Below, one piece after another: positions 8,582 to 16,449 of a DNA stretch of 64,000 nucleotides (its first letter is position 1; each line of letters opens with the position of its first letter). A program made the translations under genes and the position numbers. Origin of the DNA: Nocardia salmonicida NBRC 13393 (GTDB taxonomy: Bacteria; Actinomycetota; Actinomycetes; Mycobacteriales; Mycobacteriaceae); assembly GCF_001613085.1 (NCBI RefSeq), contig NZ_BDBR01000017.1:62001-126000 (forward strand), written 5' to 3'. The notes beneath the pieces were generated by a model that had not been told where the DNA came from, made no database searches, and saw only the letters and a list, made by a program, of their open reading frames with translations.

Positions 8582-9486
8582 GTCTCAAACCCTTTCCACG
8601 GGCCGACCGGGTGCCGGGCCCCGTCTTCTGTCACGATCAGCCCGGCCACACCCCACTTCTCCAAGAGGGCAGCACCGGCCGCGGCGCCCGCGATGAGCGC
8701 GGCCTTGGCCAGGACCTCGGCCCAATACGTTTCGCCCGCGATCACAGTGACGCTGTCGACGTCGTTAGTCGTCGAGGTCCCGGTGCGCGGGTCGATCAGG
8801 TGGTGGCGGTCGCGTCCGTGCTGTTGCCAGCGCCTGCGCAGCCGCGTGGAGGTGGCGACCGCCCCCTCGGCCAGCGCCACATGAACGAGGTCTGTTTCGG
8901 GGGCCTGCTCATCGGCGACCGCGACCACCCAGGACTGCGCGCCGGGCGCGATCCCTGATACGCGCAGATCACCGCCGAGGTTCGCGCTCACGCCTGCGGC
9001 GCCGGCCGCGATCAGTTCCGCCACGATCAGGTCCGCCGCATATCCCTTCCCGATGCCGCCCAGATCGATCCGCACCCCACGCGGCAGCCGGACCATGTCG
9101 CGCCGGAACTCGATCCCCGCACACCCCGGTGTCGGCATCGGCACCGAATCGACCGGCGAGTCAGCCTGCGGCGCACCGAAACTGCGGGCGTAGCCAGCGG
9201 ACTCCAGTGCGGGTAGCACGGTCGGGTCGAACAGCCCGCCGGTCACCTCCCACGCCCGCACCGCAAGCGACACCAGCCCCAGCGTCGGGGGTGAGAGCCG
9301 AACCCAACTCCCCGCCGCCGCGTTGAGAGCACAGAGCTCACTGCCCGATCGAAACCGCGACCACTGTGCCTCGAACTCCTCGAGCCTCGCGCGCGCGACC
9401 GTGAGTAGCTCCGGGTCGCCGACCACGATCAGATGGCAGTCGCTGCCCATCAACGGGAACCGGGTCTCGGCTGTGTCAGCTACCAC
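8554..9486 (-). CDS. apbE: FAD:protein FMN transferase (ApbE family)
   Basis: A 310-residue ApbE-type enzyme that covalently attaches FMN to Ser/Thr of extracytoplasmic targets. The features MGSDCHLIV at the start, DLGGIGKGYAADL in the middle and HHLIDPRTGTST in the C-terminal half are those of the family. No N-terminal signal or lipobox is visible. It overlaps the Thr/Pro-rich gene upstream and the membrane reductase downstream, so the three are coupled. No FMN-binding-domain partner is encoded nearby; the end of the Met/Gly-rich protein in this operon has a short TGAT that resembles the acceptor core (see findings). Confidence 0.93.
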   Translation of the reverse strand: MVADTAETRFPLMGSDCHLIVVGDPELLTVARARLEEFEAQWSRFRSGSELCALNAAAGSWVRLSPPTLGLVSLAVRAWEVTGGLFDPTVLPALESAGYARSFGAPQADSPVDSVPMPTPGCAGIEFRRDMVRLPRGVRIDLGGIGKGYAADLIVAELIAAGAAGVSANLGGDLRVSGIAPGAQSWVVAVADEQAPETDLVHVALAEGAVATSTRLRRRWQQHGRDRHHLIDPRTGTSTTNDVDSVTVIAGETYWAEVLAKAALIAGAAAGAALLEKWGVAGLIVTEDGARHPVGPWKGFETWAPNCPGM

Positions 9487-9856
9487 GGCTGCGCGTCATC
9501 GGGGCAGGCGTCGCCTGCCTCTGCGGCCCCGGCGCGGCGGCCGAGGGAACCGGAACTGTCGGCGGCACTGTCGTGGCGGTCTCGGCTTCTCCGGGGCAGC
9601 CGCTTCCGCTGCTGCGTGTCACCGGAAGCGGTGTCGTGGTCGTGCTCGGCGCAGGGGTGGCGGTGGTCGGCACCGGTTGGCCCGGTGAAATGTCGGCTGT
9701 CGCCGCGACCGTCACTGTCGCGGGAGCGTCTTGCTGCGCGTTGGTGATCAGCACCGTGGTGACCGCGATCGCGCCGACAATGCTGGCAGCACCCACACCG
9801 ATCCGCACCGCGATCCGGCGGTCCTTTTCGTCGGCCGGATCCGGCTGTTCAGCCAT
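9476..9856 (-). CDS. Thr/Pro-rich single-pass membrane or exported protein
   Basis: The ATG at 9856 has an excellent ribosome site (GGGGAGGTAGTA); upstream in-frame starts up to 9979 lack one. The 126 residues start MAEQPDPADEKDRR, have one membrane helix near 18-38 and then a low-complexity Thr/Pro/Ser region with a single Cys. The last 11 bases overlap apbE. No family was recognised. Its position between the Met/Gly protein and apbE suggests an exported accessory of the reductase system. Confidence 0.65.
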   Translation of the reverse strand: MAEQPDPADEKDRRIAVRIGVGAASIVGAIAVTTVLITNAQQDAPATVTVAATADISPGQPVPTTATPAPSTTTTPLPVTRSSGSGCPGEAETATTVPPTVPVPSAAAPGPQRQATPAPMTRSRGS

Positions 9857-10042
9857 TACTACCTCCCCATCCCACGGCAGATCCGGCTCGCGTTCGACGG
9901 CGGTTACGGTCGTATCCCGGCGCAGCCCAGCAGCCGATCCTGTCGACGGTCGAACCGATTGTGTGCATGTCTGAGGCAACCTCTCGCTCGGCGCGCCGCC
10001 GGGTGGCGGTCGCGGGCAGTTCTGTGCAGGCGGCGGGCTGGA

Positions 10043-10621
10043 TCACTTCCCGCCCGCTTGGCCGCCCGTCGCGCCGGTGCCGCCGTTCATGCCGCCCATC
10101 TCGTTCATGCCCATGCCCCCGTTCATGCCACCCATGCCCATACCCCCGTTCATGCCACCCATGCCCATACCCCCGTTCATGCCACCCATGCCCATGCCCA
10201 TGCCGCCCATGCCCATGCCGCCGTTCATGCCTCCGTTGCTCATTCCGCCGCCGTTCATGCCGGGATTCATGCCCATGCCCATGCCGACTCCGGTCTGCAT
10301 GCCCATGCGCATGGCCTCGAGCCACATCTGCATCTCCATCTGGGACATGCCGGCGGTGCCGTTCGGAGCCGGTGTTGCCGGAGCGGGAGTGGCCGCCGGT
10401 GCGGTGCTGGGTTGCGGGGCCGGGGCAGTCGGTGCCGGTGTGTTGGTCGGCGATGTGTTGTGTGAGGGCATGTCCGCGGTGCTGGTCGCAGCGGCGGTGC
10501 TGATCACTGGGGTCTGGGGTCCGGAGCTGATCGCCACTCCGGCGACGACGACAGCGACGCCGACTGTCACGACTCCGGCCGCGATCGCCAGTGCGGAGCG
10601 GTGTTTGATGTCATTGGCCAT
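10043..10621 (-). CDS. Exported Met/Gly-repeat protein, putative copper-binding
   Basis: A 192-residue protein. An N-terminal hydrophobic segment (about 9-32) acts as signal or anchor, followed by a Pro/Ala/Thr linker. From about residue 93 onward it is almost entirely Met, Gly and Asn in near-perfect units such as GMGMGGMNGG, giving more than 30 Met. The repetition is also visible in the DNA (10,080-10,300). Met-rich repeats of this type bind Cu(I) or Ag(I) in known exported copper proteins; binding here is inferred. It sits 57 bases after the copA gene in the same operon. Repeat number may vary between strains. Confidence 0.82.
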   Translation of the reverse strand: MANDIKHRSALAIAAGVVTVGVAVVVAGVAISSGPQTPVISTAAATSTADMPSHNTSPTNTPAPTAPAPQPSTAPAATPAPATPAPNGTAGMSQMEMQMWLEAMRMGMQTGVGMGMGMNPGMNGGGMSNGGMNGGMGMGGMGMGMGGMNGGMGMGGMNGGMGMGGMNGGMGMNEMGGMNGGTGATGGQAGGK

Positions 10622-10678
10622 GGTTTCGTCTTCCTTGTTGGGTGTTTCCGATGGGTTTTCTCGGGCAGTGTGCTGGGG

Positions 10679-12991
10679 TCACTGGCTGCGCAGCGGCTGG
10701 AATCGGCGTAGTCGCAGGCTGTTGGACACCACGAATACCGAGGAGCTGGCCATCGCGGCGCCGGCGATCAGTGGGTTGAGCAGTCCGAGTGCCGCCAGCG
10801 GCAGTGCCGCGACGTTGTAGGCAAACGCCCAGAACAGGTTGCCCTTGATCGTCGACAGTGTTTTGCGGGCCAGCCGGATCGCGTCGACGGCACCGCGGAG
10901 GTCGCCCTTGACAAGGGTGAGGTCCGCGGCGGCGATGGCGGCGTCGGTGCCGGTGCCCATGGCCAAACCCAGATCGGCTTGGGCGAGTGCGGCGGCGTCA
11001 TTGACCCCATCGCCGACCATTGCCACCACCTTGCCTTCGGCCTGGAGCCGTTTGACCTCGGCGACCTTGTCTTCGGGATGGACCTCGGCGATGACCAGCT
11101 CGATGCCGACCTCGGCGGCGACGTGCTCGGCGGCGGCGGTGTTGTCGCCGGTCAGCAGGATCGGGGTCAGCCCGAGCGCTTTCAACTGCGAAACAGCCTC
11201 GGCGCTGGTCGGCTTCACCGTGTCAGCGACTTCGAACGCGGCGCGCACGAAGCCGTCCCATGCCGCGAAAACCACGGTGCGTCCGGCCCTTTCGGATTCT
11301 CGCTGGGCGCGCAGCAGCGCCGGGGGAATCTCCAGATCCCGGTCATCGGTGAGCCAGCTCGCCCGCCCGGCCAACACCTCACGGCCCTCGACGGTGCCCG
11401 AGACGCCGCGCCCGGCATGGTTGCGGAACCCGGTCACCGGCGCCAGGTCGCCGGTCTCCTGCACAGCGGCTGCCGCGATCGCGGCGGCGATCGGGTGTTC
11501 GCTCGCGTGTTCCACCGCGCCCGCCAACCGCAAAACCTCGAAACGGTCCTCGCCGTCGGGCAGCACGACACCGACCAGGCGCATCCGGCCCTCGGTGACG
11601 GTGCCGGTCTTGTCCAGCACGATCGTGTCGATGCGGCGGGTCGATTCCAGCACTTCGGGGCCCTTGATCAGCAGACCGAGCTGGGCGCCGCGGCCGGTGC
11701 CGACCATCAGCGCGGTCGGTGTCGCCAAACCCAGCGAACACGGGCAGGCGATGATCAGCACCGCCACCGCCGCGGTCAATGCCATCGCGGCGGGGTAGCC
11801 CAGGATCAGCCAGGCGAACAAGGTCTCCACGGCCAGCAGGATCACGACGGGGACGAAGATCTCCGAGATCGAATCGGCCAGGCGCTGCACCTGTGCCTTT
11901 CCGGTCTGCGCGTCCTCCACCAGCCGCGCGATCTGCGCGAGCTTGGTATCGGCACCAACCCGGGTGGCGCGCACCAGCAGCCGGCCACCGGCGTTCACTG
12001 TCGCACCGGTCACCGGATCGCCCGGACCGACCTCCACCGGCAACGATTCACCGGTCAGCAGTGACTCATCCACTGCCGACGTGCCGTCGACCACGACACC
12101 GTCGCTGGCGATCTTTTCACCCGGCCGCACCACGAACTCGTCGCCGACGACCAGTTGCTCGATCGGGATCCGTGTTTCGCGCCCCTCGCGCAGGACGGTG
12201 ACATCCTTAGCGCCCAGGTTCATCAGTGCCCGAATCGCTTCCCCCGCCCGTCGCCGGGCCCGAGCTTCGAAGTAGCGGCCGGCCAGGATGAACGCCGTCA
12301 GCGCGGCCGCCACCTCGAGGTAGATCTCGGCCTGCCCGGTCGCCCCGGCATGCGGGAGCAGCGAAAAGCCCATGCTCATGCCCGGTTCGCCCGCGCCGCC
12401 GAAGAACAGTGCGTAGATGCTCCACAACCACGCGGCCAGCACGCCGAGCGAAACCAGGGTGTCCATGGTCGCGGCCTTGTGCCGCAGGTTCAGCACCGCC
12501 GCGCGATGAAACGGCCACGCACCCCACAACGCCACCGGCGATGCCAGGGCGAACACCAGCCACTGCCAGAACCGGAACTGCAATGCGGGCACCATCGACA
12601 ACAGCACCACCGGCACCGTCAGCGCGACACAGACCATCAAACGGTCGCGCAGCGCACGAACATGGCGTGCCTCGCCGTCGTCGGTGCTCGCATCGGCCTC
12701 GGTACCCGCCGAATCGGCGGTGGACGGCGGAGCCGGGACGCTCGCGCCGTACCCGGCAGCCTTGACCGCGTCGATCAGATCCTGGGCGGCCAGATCCTGA
12801 GGGCCCTCGACGCGGGCGCTGGCCGTCACGAAGTTCACTGTCGCGCTCACATCGGGCAGCTTGTTCAGTCTGCGCTCGATCCGTGCCGCGCATGACGCGC
12901 ACGTCATCCCGGTGATGGACAAATCAATGGTGCGCGCCGGTACTGCCGAGCCGGATGACTCGGCAGCAGGCAACTCGATGGTGGTCGTCAC
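10679..12991 (-). CDS. copA: Copper P1B-type ATPase CopA
   Basis: A 770-residue Cu(I) exporter. It has one HMA domain with CASC at residues 31-34 (GMTCASC), eight membrane helices, CPC at 416-418, phosphorylated Asp460 in DKTGT, GDGVND and late-helix AYN and MASSS motifs of P1B-1 pumps. The GTG at 12991 is chosen because the protein then starts directly before the HMA domain; in-frame starts up to 13066 would reach into the promoter region. It is the first gene of an operon with the Met/Gly protein, Thr/Pro protein, apbE and reductase, and is driven by the CueR-like promoter at 13085-13115. Confidence 0.92.
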   Translation of the reverse strand: MTTTIELPAAESSGSAVPARTIDLSITGMTCASCAARIERRLNKLPDVSATVNFVTASARVEGPQDLAAQDLIDAVKAAGYGASVPAPPSTADSAGTEADASTDDGEARHVRALRDRLMVCVALTVPVVLLSMVPALQFRFWQWLVFALASPVALWGAWPFHRAAVLNLRHKAATMDTLVSLGVLAAWLWSIYALFFGGAGEPGMSMGFSLLPHAGATGQAEIYLEVAAALTAFILAGRYFEARARRRAGEAIRALMNLGAKDVTVLREGRETRIPIEQLVVGDEFVVRPGEKIASDGVVVDGTSAVDESLLTGESLPVEVGPGDPVTGATVNAGGRLLVRATRVGADTKLAQIARLVEDAQTGKAQVQRLADSISEIFVPVVILLAVETLFAWLILGYPAAMALTAAVAVLIIACPCSLGLATPTALMVGTGRGAQLGLLIKGPEVLESTRRIDTIVLDKTGTVTEGRMRLVGVVLPDGEDRFEVLRLAGAVEHASEHPIAAAIAAAAVQETGDLAPVTGFRNHAGRGVSGTVEGREVLAGRASWLTDDRDLEIPPALLRAQRESERAGRTVVFAAWDGFVRAAFEVADTVKPTSAEAVSQLKALGLTPILLTGDNTAAAEHVAAEVGIELVIAEVHPEDKVAEVKRLQAEGKVVAMVGDGVNDAAALAQADLGLAMGTGTDAAIAAADLTLVKGDLRGAVDAIRLARKTLSTIKGNLFWAFAYNVAALPLAALGLLNPLIAGAAMASSSVFVVSNSLRLRRFQPLRSQ

Positions 12992-13084
12992 TACGGGGAC
13001 GTGCCCTTTCTGTCCGAAGCTGTGCACACCGCGCGGCACACAGGGGTACTGCTCGGCGCCGGGCAACTCCCGGGCTCACAGAAA

Positions 13085-13115
13085 GGGTTACACTTCCAGT
13101 CGACTGGAAGATCAA
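13085..13115 (-). promoter_or_regulatory. CueR/MerR-type promoter with perfect 18-bp palindromic operator
   Basis: On the minus strand TTGATC (13115-13110) and TAACCC (13090-13085) are separated by exactly 19 bases, the long spacer that MerR-family activators act on. The spacer carries the perfect palindrome CTTCCAGTCGACTGGAAG (13093-13110). The layout matches the E. coli copA promoter recognised by CueR. It faces copA, and the MerR gene starts 12 bases beyond on the other strand, so this is a classic divergent control region. Confidence 0.85.
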
Positions 13116-13126
13116 GGGGAAAACGC

Positions 13127-13585
13127 ATGAAAATCGGTGAAGTGGCCGAACTCACCGGCGTGAGCACCAAAACCATCCGCTTCTACGAGGATTCCGGCCT
13201 GGTTCCACCCCCCGGCCGCACCCACAGTGGTCACCGCCGCTATGGCAACGACACCGTCGACCGGCTGCGGTTCATCCGCCGCTGCCAGACCGCGGGCATG
13301 TCACTGACCGAAGTGCGGGAGATCCTCGCCCTGCACGACCGCGGCGAAAGCCCCTGTGGTCAGGTCGAGCAGACCCTCACCGATCGACTGCATCACGTGC
13401 GCGCCCGCATCGCCGAACTCGAGGTGTTCGAAACGTATCTGACGACCCTGCTCGCCCACGCCGCCGACAGCGGCCGATCCGCCCGCCAAGCCGACGCCGA
13501 GGTGTGCTGGATCCTCGAAAGTGCCCCCGACGCCACGCGGGCGCTCGGCCGATCCGCCGGCAGCGGTCTCACCGAATCCCGGTAG
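13127..13585 (+). CDS. MerR-family metal-responsive regulator (copy 1)
   Basis: A 152-residue MerR protein. The DNA-binding domain is at 1-70 (MKIGEVAELTGVSTKTIRFYE), followed by the dimerisation helix and a metal loop. Cys77 (ESPCGQVE) is in the position used by divalent-metal MerR sensors, and a second Cys127 lies in CWILES near the end. The Cys77 suggests Zn/Cd/Pb/Hg-like chemistry, whereas the operator looks like CueR's, so the metal is unclear. It is divergent from copA. Paralogues at 16446 and 19652 share Cys77. Confidence 0.88.
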   Translation: MKIGEVAELTGVSTKTIRFYEDSGLVPPPGRTHSGHRRYGNDTVDRLRFIRRCQTAGMSLTEVREILALHDRGESPCGQVEQTLTDRLHHVRARIAELEVFETYLTTLLAHAADSGRSARQADAEVCWILESAPDATRALGRSAGSGLTESR

Positions 13586-13840
13586 TCGCCATGCGCCCGG
13601 AAAACCGCCGACGGGCACCCCCGAATCACCCGGCAGCCGGTGGTGACAACAGCGTCCAACCGCCCTCGCGGGGAAGCCGGGCGCGACCCCGTACTGGTGC
13701 TGCCGTGGCTGAAGCCGCCTGCGGCCGGTGCCGCTGCCTGCCGGGTCGAGGCCCGAAGGGGTTGGCTGGGCAGCTGCCGTGGGCGGCCCCGCGCCGGTCG
13801 GGCCAATCGCCACGCTGACCGATCCGGCCGGGCCGGGATA
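13586..13840. other. Gene-free stretch between MerR copy 1 and the small Cys/Met peptide
   Basis: About 255 bases with no frame that looks coding by start site, ribosome site or composition. It lies where plus-strand merR and the minus-strand thiol operon converge. GC-rich dyads are present but no clean terminator was found. Confidence 0.4.
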
Positions 13841-13909
13841 TCACATCGACGGACAGCAGGATCCCATTGCGCGGCATAGCATGTCGCAGATCATCTGCAG
13901 GGGATTCAT
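13841..13909 (-). CDS. 22-residue Cys/Met-rich micropeptide (copy 1)
   Basis: A complete 23-codon frame with the anti-SD-matching site AAAGGAGGTGATCC ending just before the ATG. The peptide begins MNP, has Cys at 8, 12, 18 and 19 and Met at 1, 6, 10, 15 and 22, and ends after SCCPSM. The peptide at 40582 has the same length, all four Cys and 11 of 22 identical residues. The conservation, including the ribosome site, argues that both are real genes. A small metal (Cu, Zn) or thiol peptide is the likely role. It is downstream of the glutaredoxin gene on the same strand. Not recognised as a known family. An in-frame upstream extension to 14125 exists but has no coding character. Confidence 0.72.
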   Translation of the reverse strand: MNPLQMICDMLCRAMGSCCPSM

Positions 13910-13934
13910 TTGGATCACCTCCTTTCGCGTCGAG

Positions 13935-13952
13935 GTCCCCCCGTCGGGGGAC
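13935..13952. promoter_or_regulatory. GC-rich hairpin in the leader of the 22-residue peptide
   Basis: GTCCCCC and GGGGGAC form a 7-bp stem around a 4-base loop, 26 bases before the peptide ATG and close to its ribosome site. It could be an operator, a transcript stabiliser or an attenuator. There is no U-run, so it is not a standard terminator. Confidence 0.4.
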
Positions 13953-14121
13953 TTGCTGAATGAGCCCTCGATGGTCGCGTTGCGGGTCGGGCGGATCAGG
14001 CGCAGCCGAATCCCCATGCACTCATCAGCGGGCCCGCAGTAGATGGAGTAGCGCCCACGCCGCTGTCGTGGTCCGCTCCCGACGGATCCGACCCAGATCG
14101 GCCGACGGCGCGGGTTCGGCA

Positions 14122-14406
14122 TCACATCGACAGTTCGGTCGCAGCTCCTCTGGGTCGGCCGAGGTTGCGGCGAAGTTTGCGCTCGGAGAGCCGACCGAAG
14201 GAAAACGGTGCACCGTCGACGAGGACGCCGGGGGCGAACAAGACACCCGCCCGTTCGGCGAGTCGGCGGCCTTCTTCGGCGGCCAGATCGACCTCGGTGA
14301 TCCGCAGCGGGTAGTCGCGGGCCACCCGTTCCAACACCTGTTTCGCGTGAGCGCAGTAGGCGCAGGCGTGCTGGGTGAGCAGGGTGATCTCGATGGGCGC
14401 GGTCAC
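14122..14406 (-). CDS. Glutaredoxin-like protein
   Basis: A 94-residue thioredoxin-fold protein. The active-site motif CAYC is near residues 15-18 (HACAYCAHAK), followed by VDLAAEEGRRLAERAGV and APGVLVDG, whose Pro matches the cis-Pro of glutaredoxins. The GTG start overlaps the stop of the upstream CxxC protein (GTGA). It probably reduces or isomerises thiols, or handles mycothiol-type adducts, together with its two upstream neighbours. Confidence 0.85.
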   Translation of the reverse strand: MTAPIEITLLTQHACAYCAHAKQVLERVARDYPLRITEVDLAAEEGRRLAERAGVLFAPGVLVDGAPFSFGRLSERKLRRNLGRPRGAATELSM

Positions 14407-15128
14407 GAGCTGCGTTCCTTGCTCAGGTCGGCGAGCATCTTGTCGGTCGGCACGAACATGGTGTAGTCCGGTGCGCCGCCGTAGTCGGCGCGCCAGGTGA
14501 TGGTGCCGTCCGGGCCGACCAGGACGAAGCTGTGCCCGGCCATCTGCCCCTGCATCATTCCGTACTTCTGCGCGTCGTAGGAGCGGATGACCTGCTGGGA
14601 GGGGTCCGACAGCATCGGGGTCGACAGGTTCTCGTCGGCGGCCTTGCGTGCCTGCTGATCGACCGGGTCGTGCGAGATCGACACCACCGCATCGATCCCG
14701 GCCGCCTGCAGCGCGGCGGTGTTGGCCTCGAGGTTGGCGATCTGGGTCCAGCACGGCTGGCACATCAGACCCTCTTGGAAGTAGAGCAGCACGTTGCGGC
14801 CGCGGAAGTCGCCGAGCGCCACGGTTTCTCCTGTGGTGGAGGTCAGCGCGAAGTCGGGGGCCGCGGCGCCGATGCCGGGTTCTCCGGCCACATGCCGGTA
14901 GCCGCCACCGCCGTCGGTGGCGTTGCGGCCGCCTTGGGCATTCTGGTAGATGAGGAACAGCGCCCCGACGGCGAGGACGGCCAGCACCGCGACGATCATC
15001 GGCCACCGCCGCGGCGTCGACGCACGCGAGGACGCCGCGAGACGGGCTGTTCGCTGCTGCCGGTCTTTGGTGCGGTCGCGTTGACCGCGCGTCGGTGTGA
15101 TGGAGATCTTACCGCTGCTGGTGTTCAT
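14403..15128 (-). CDS. Membrane-anchored thioredoxin-fold (redoxin/AhpC-TSA type) protein
   Basis: A 241-residue protein. A cytosolic basic N-terminus is followed by one membrane helix (about 42-61) and an extracytoplasmic redoxin domain starting GEPGIGAAAPDFALTSTTGE. The active site is CQPC at 123-126, then SHDP and the C-terminal GHSFVLVGPDGTITWRADYGG typical of peroxiredoxin/TlpA folds. The ATG at 15128 has GGAG 8 bases upstream; longer frames to 15260 would lie in the upstream gene. It overlaps the CcdA-like gene by 20 bases, so it probably receives electrons from it. Confidence 0.85.
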   Translation of the reverse strand: MNTSSGKISITPTRGQRDRTKDRQQRTARLAASSRASTPRRWPMIVAVLAVLAVGALFLIYQNAQGGRNATDGGGGYRHVAGEPGIGAAAPDFALTSTTGETVALGDFRGRNVLLYFQEGLMCQPCWTQIANLEANTAALQAAGIDAVVSISHDPVDQQARKAADENLSTPMLSDPSQQVIRSYDAQKYGMMQGQMAGHSFVLVGPDGTITWRADYGGAPDYTMFVPTDKMLADLSKERSS

Positions 15129-16071
15129 GTCGGTTCTCCTGCCCGGACTCTTGGCTCGTCCCGGAGGTGTCGTTGTCGTGGCAGCAACCGGCCGCCGTGT
15201 TTTCGGTGAACGCGACGGAATGCGCTGTCCTTCGGATGGCACGGCGGATGAGTACGGCAAGCCCGAGTAGCAGCAGCGCGGCGAATACCCAGCCCGGCAG
15301 CCAGGACACGGTGTCTTGAATGCGGGTGCTGGCGTGCTGTAGCCAGGCGCTGACCTCGGACTGCCAGCCGCCGGCGTTCATACCCGCGCCGGTGAAGGCC
15401 AGCACGCCCGACAGCAGGCCCATAACGATCAACAGTGCACCACCGGCGGCGGTGCCCAACGCCAGCGGATGTTCCCAGCGCCCCACCCTCAGCCGCAGCG
15501 TCTTCTCGGTCAGCAACCGGGTGGCGCCCTCGCGGCGGCGGTCCCACACGAGCGCGATGAGCGCCAACGGCGCGACCATCCCGGCGACATAGGCCAACCC
15601 GACCGCGAGCGCCACCGGGAACGATGACGATGCGCCCGACAACACGGCCACACCGATCAGAACAGGCGCACAGCAGGCGCTGGCGACACCGGAGAACGCG
15701 CCGAGTACGTAGGCGGAACCGAAGCTGCCCTCGCGCACCGCGCGGGCGCCGGGCATGGGCAGATTCGGTTTCCACCCCGACAGGACCGCGATCCCGCCGA
15801 GCACCATCAGCGCACCGCCGATCGAGAACAACCACACGTGCTGTTCGATGAACAACCTGCTCAGCGCGGTAGCTCCGAGACCGATCGGCAGAATCACCGT
15901 CGCCACCCCGGCACCGAAGACCAGGGTCGCGGGCACCACCCCGCCCCGATGCCGGAACCCGGTGGCCAGATACGCCGGCAACATCACCGACACGCAACAG
16001 GGTGCCAGCAGGGCTACCACTCCGGCGAAGAACGATGCCAAAAGCGTCGTCCCGATCAGCAGTTCACCCAC
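15109..16071 (-). CDS. CcdA/DsbD-like membrane thiol transporter
   Basis: A 320-residue polytopic protein of the CcdA/DsbD membrane superfamily, moving reducing equivalents (or possibly metal) across the membrane. Each half has a CC motif: ALLAPCCVSVMLP (Cys25-Cys26) and ASACCAPVLIG, where canonical CcdA has single Cys. The cytosolic tail has a further CC and several His (AAGCCHDNDTSG, RHEHQQR). The GTG at 16071 is preceded by AAGGACAATCGCC, a good site; an upstream in-frame start exists at 16143. It heads an operon with the redoxin, glutaredoxin and micropeptide. Confidence 0.82.
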   Translation of the reverse strand: MGELLIGTTLLASFFAGVVALLAPCCVSVMLPAYLATGFRHRGGVVPATLVFGAGVATVILPIGLGATALSRLFIEQHVWLFSIGGALMVLGGIAVLSGWKPNLPMPGARAVREGSFGSAYVLGAFSGVASACCAPVLIGVAVLSGASSSFPVALAVGLAYVAGMVAPLALIALVWDRRREGATRLLTEKTLRLRVGRWEHPLALGTAAGGALLIVMGLLSGVLAFTGAGMNAGGWQSEVSAWLQHASTRIQDTVSWLPGWVFAALLLLGLAVLIRRAIRRTAHSVAFTENTAAGCCHDNDTSGTSQESGQENRHEHQQR

Positions 16072-16328
16072 GGCGATTGTCCTTACTCGACGAAGCGGAA
16101 TCAGCCGAATAGCTTTCCGTTTTACGTAGTTGGTTGCTGTCAACGGCGGTGCAACAGCCGAATATTCAGATCGGCAATGTCACGCCACCAAGCCCCGGCT
16201 TACCGACACGCTAGATACGGGTCGTGAAGATTCCGTGAAGGCGCCGTGTGCAAATCCTGTTTCCGGCAGGTGTCACCAACCATCGTCGGCACTGCGCAGT
16301 CGGCAGCGATTCCTCGATTCCAGTTGCG
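16072..16328. other. Intergenic region between the CcdA-like gene and MerR copy 2
   Basis: Roughly 260 bases holding the divergent promoters of the minus-strand thiol operon and the plus-strand MerR copy 2. No repeat longer than a few bases was seen apart from the MerR-type dyad at 16329. An open frame from GTG 16246 (MCKSC start) runs into the small frame at 16351, but it would span the operator and is not called. Confidence 0.4.
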
Positions 16329-16346
16329 CTTCCACTCGACTGGAAG
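16329..16346. promoter_or_regulatory. MerR-type dyad operator (one mismatch from the 13.1 kb palindrome)
   Basis: CTTCCACTCGACTGGAAG differs at one position from the perfect palindrome at 13093-13110. On the plus strand TTGCGC (16324-16329) and TCATGA (16349-16354) flank a 19-base spacer, so it may drive MerR copy 2; on the minus strand the hexamers are poorer. Confidence 0.65.
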
Positions 16347-16350
16347 GTTC

Positions 16351-16449
16351 ATGATGAAGTGTGTGATCCGGAAGTGCCGGACGCCCGATTCCGGAGGATT
16401 CAGCGGCGGACAGCAGCGCGATGCCGCCGCTCAGGAGGTGCGGGGATGA
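16351..16449 (+). CDS. 32-codon leader ORF upstream of MerR copy 2
   Basis: A short frame beginning MMKCVIRKCR with two Cys, ending in an ATGA overlap with the MerR gene. It lacks its own good ribosome site and starts inside the predicted -10 region, so it may not be translated from here. It is reported because the same leader-overlap layout occurs before the ATPase at 2039. Confidence 0.3.
   Translation: MMKCVIRKCRTPDSGGFSGGQQRDAAAQEVRG

Noticed and set aside
10080..10300. Short regular DNA repeats as a CRISPR array
   Set aside because: The units are contiguous, in frame and encode Met/Gly repeats; there are no unique spacers and no cas genes.
13301..13813. Minus-strand frame opposite MerR copy 1
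   Set aside because: Antisense to a clear gene, no ribosome site, low-complexity translation.
13841..14125. 94-codon frame that includes the first micropeptide in frame
   Set aside because: The part upstream of the internal ATG lacks coding character, and the strong ribosome site sits directly before the 22-residue peptide, whose homologue at 40.6 kb has no such extension.
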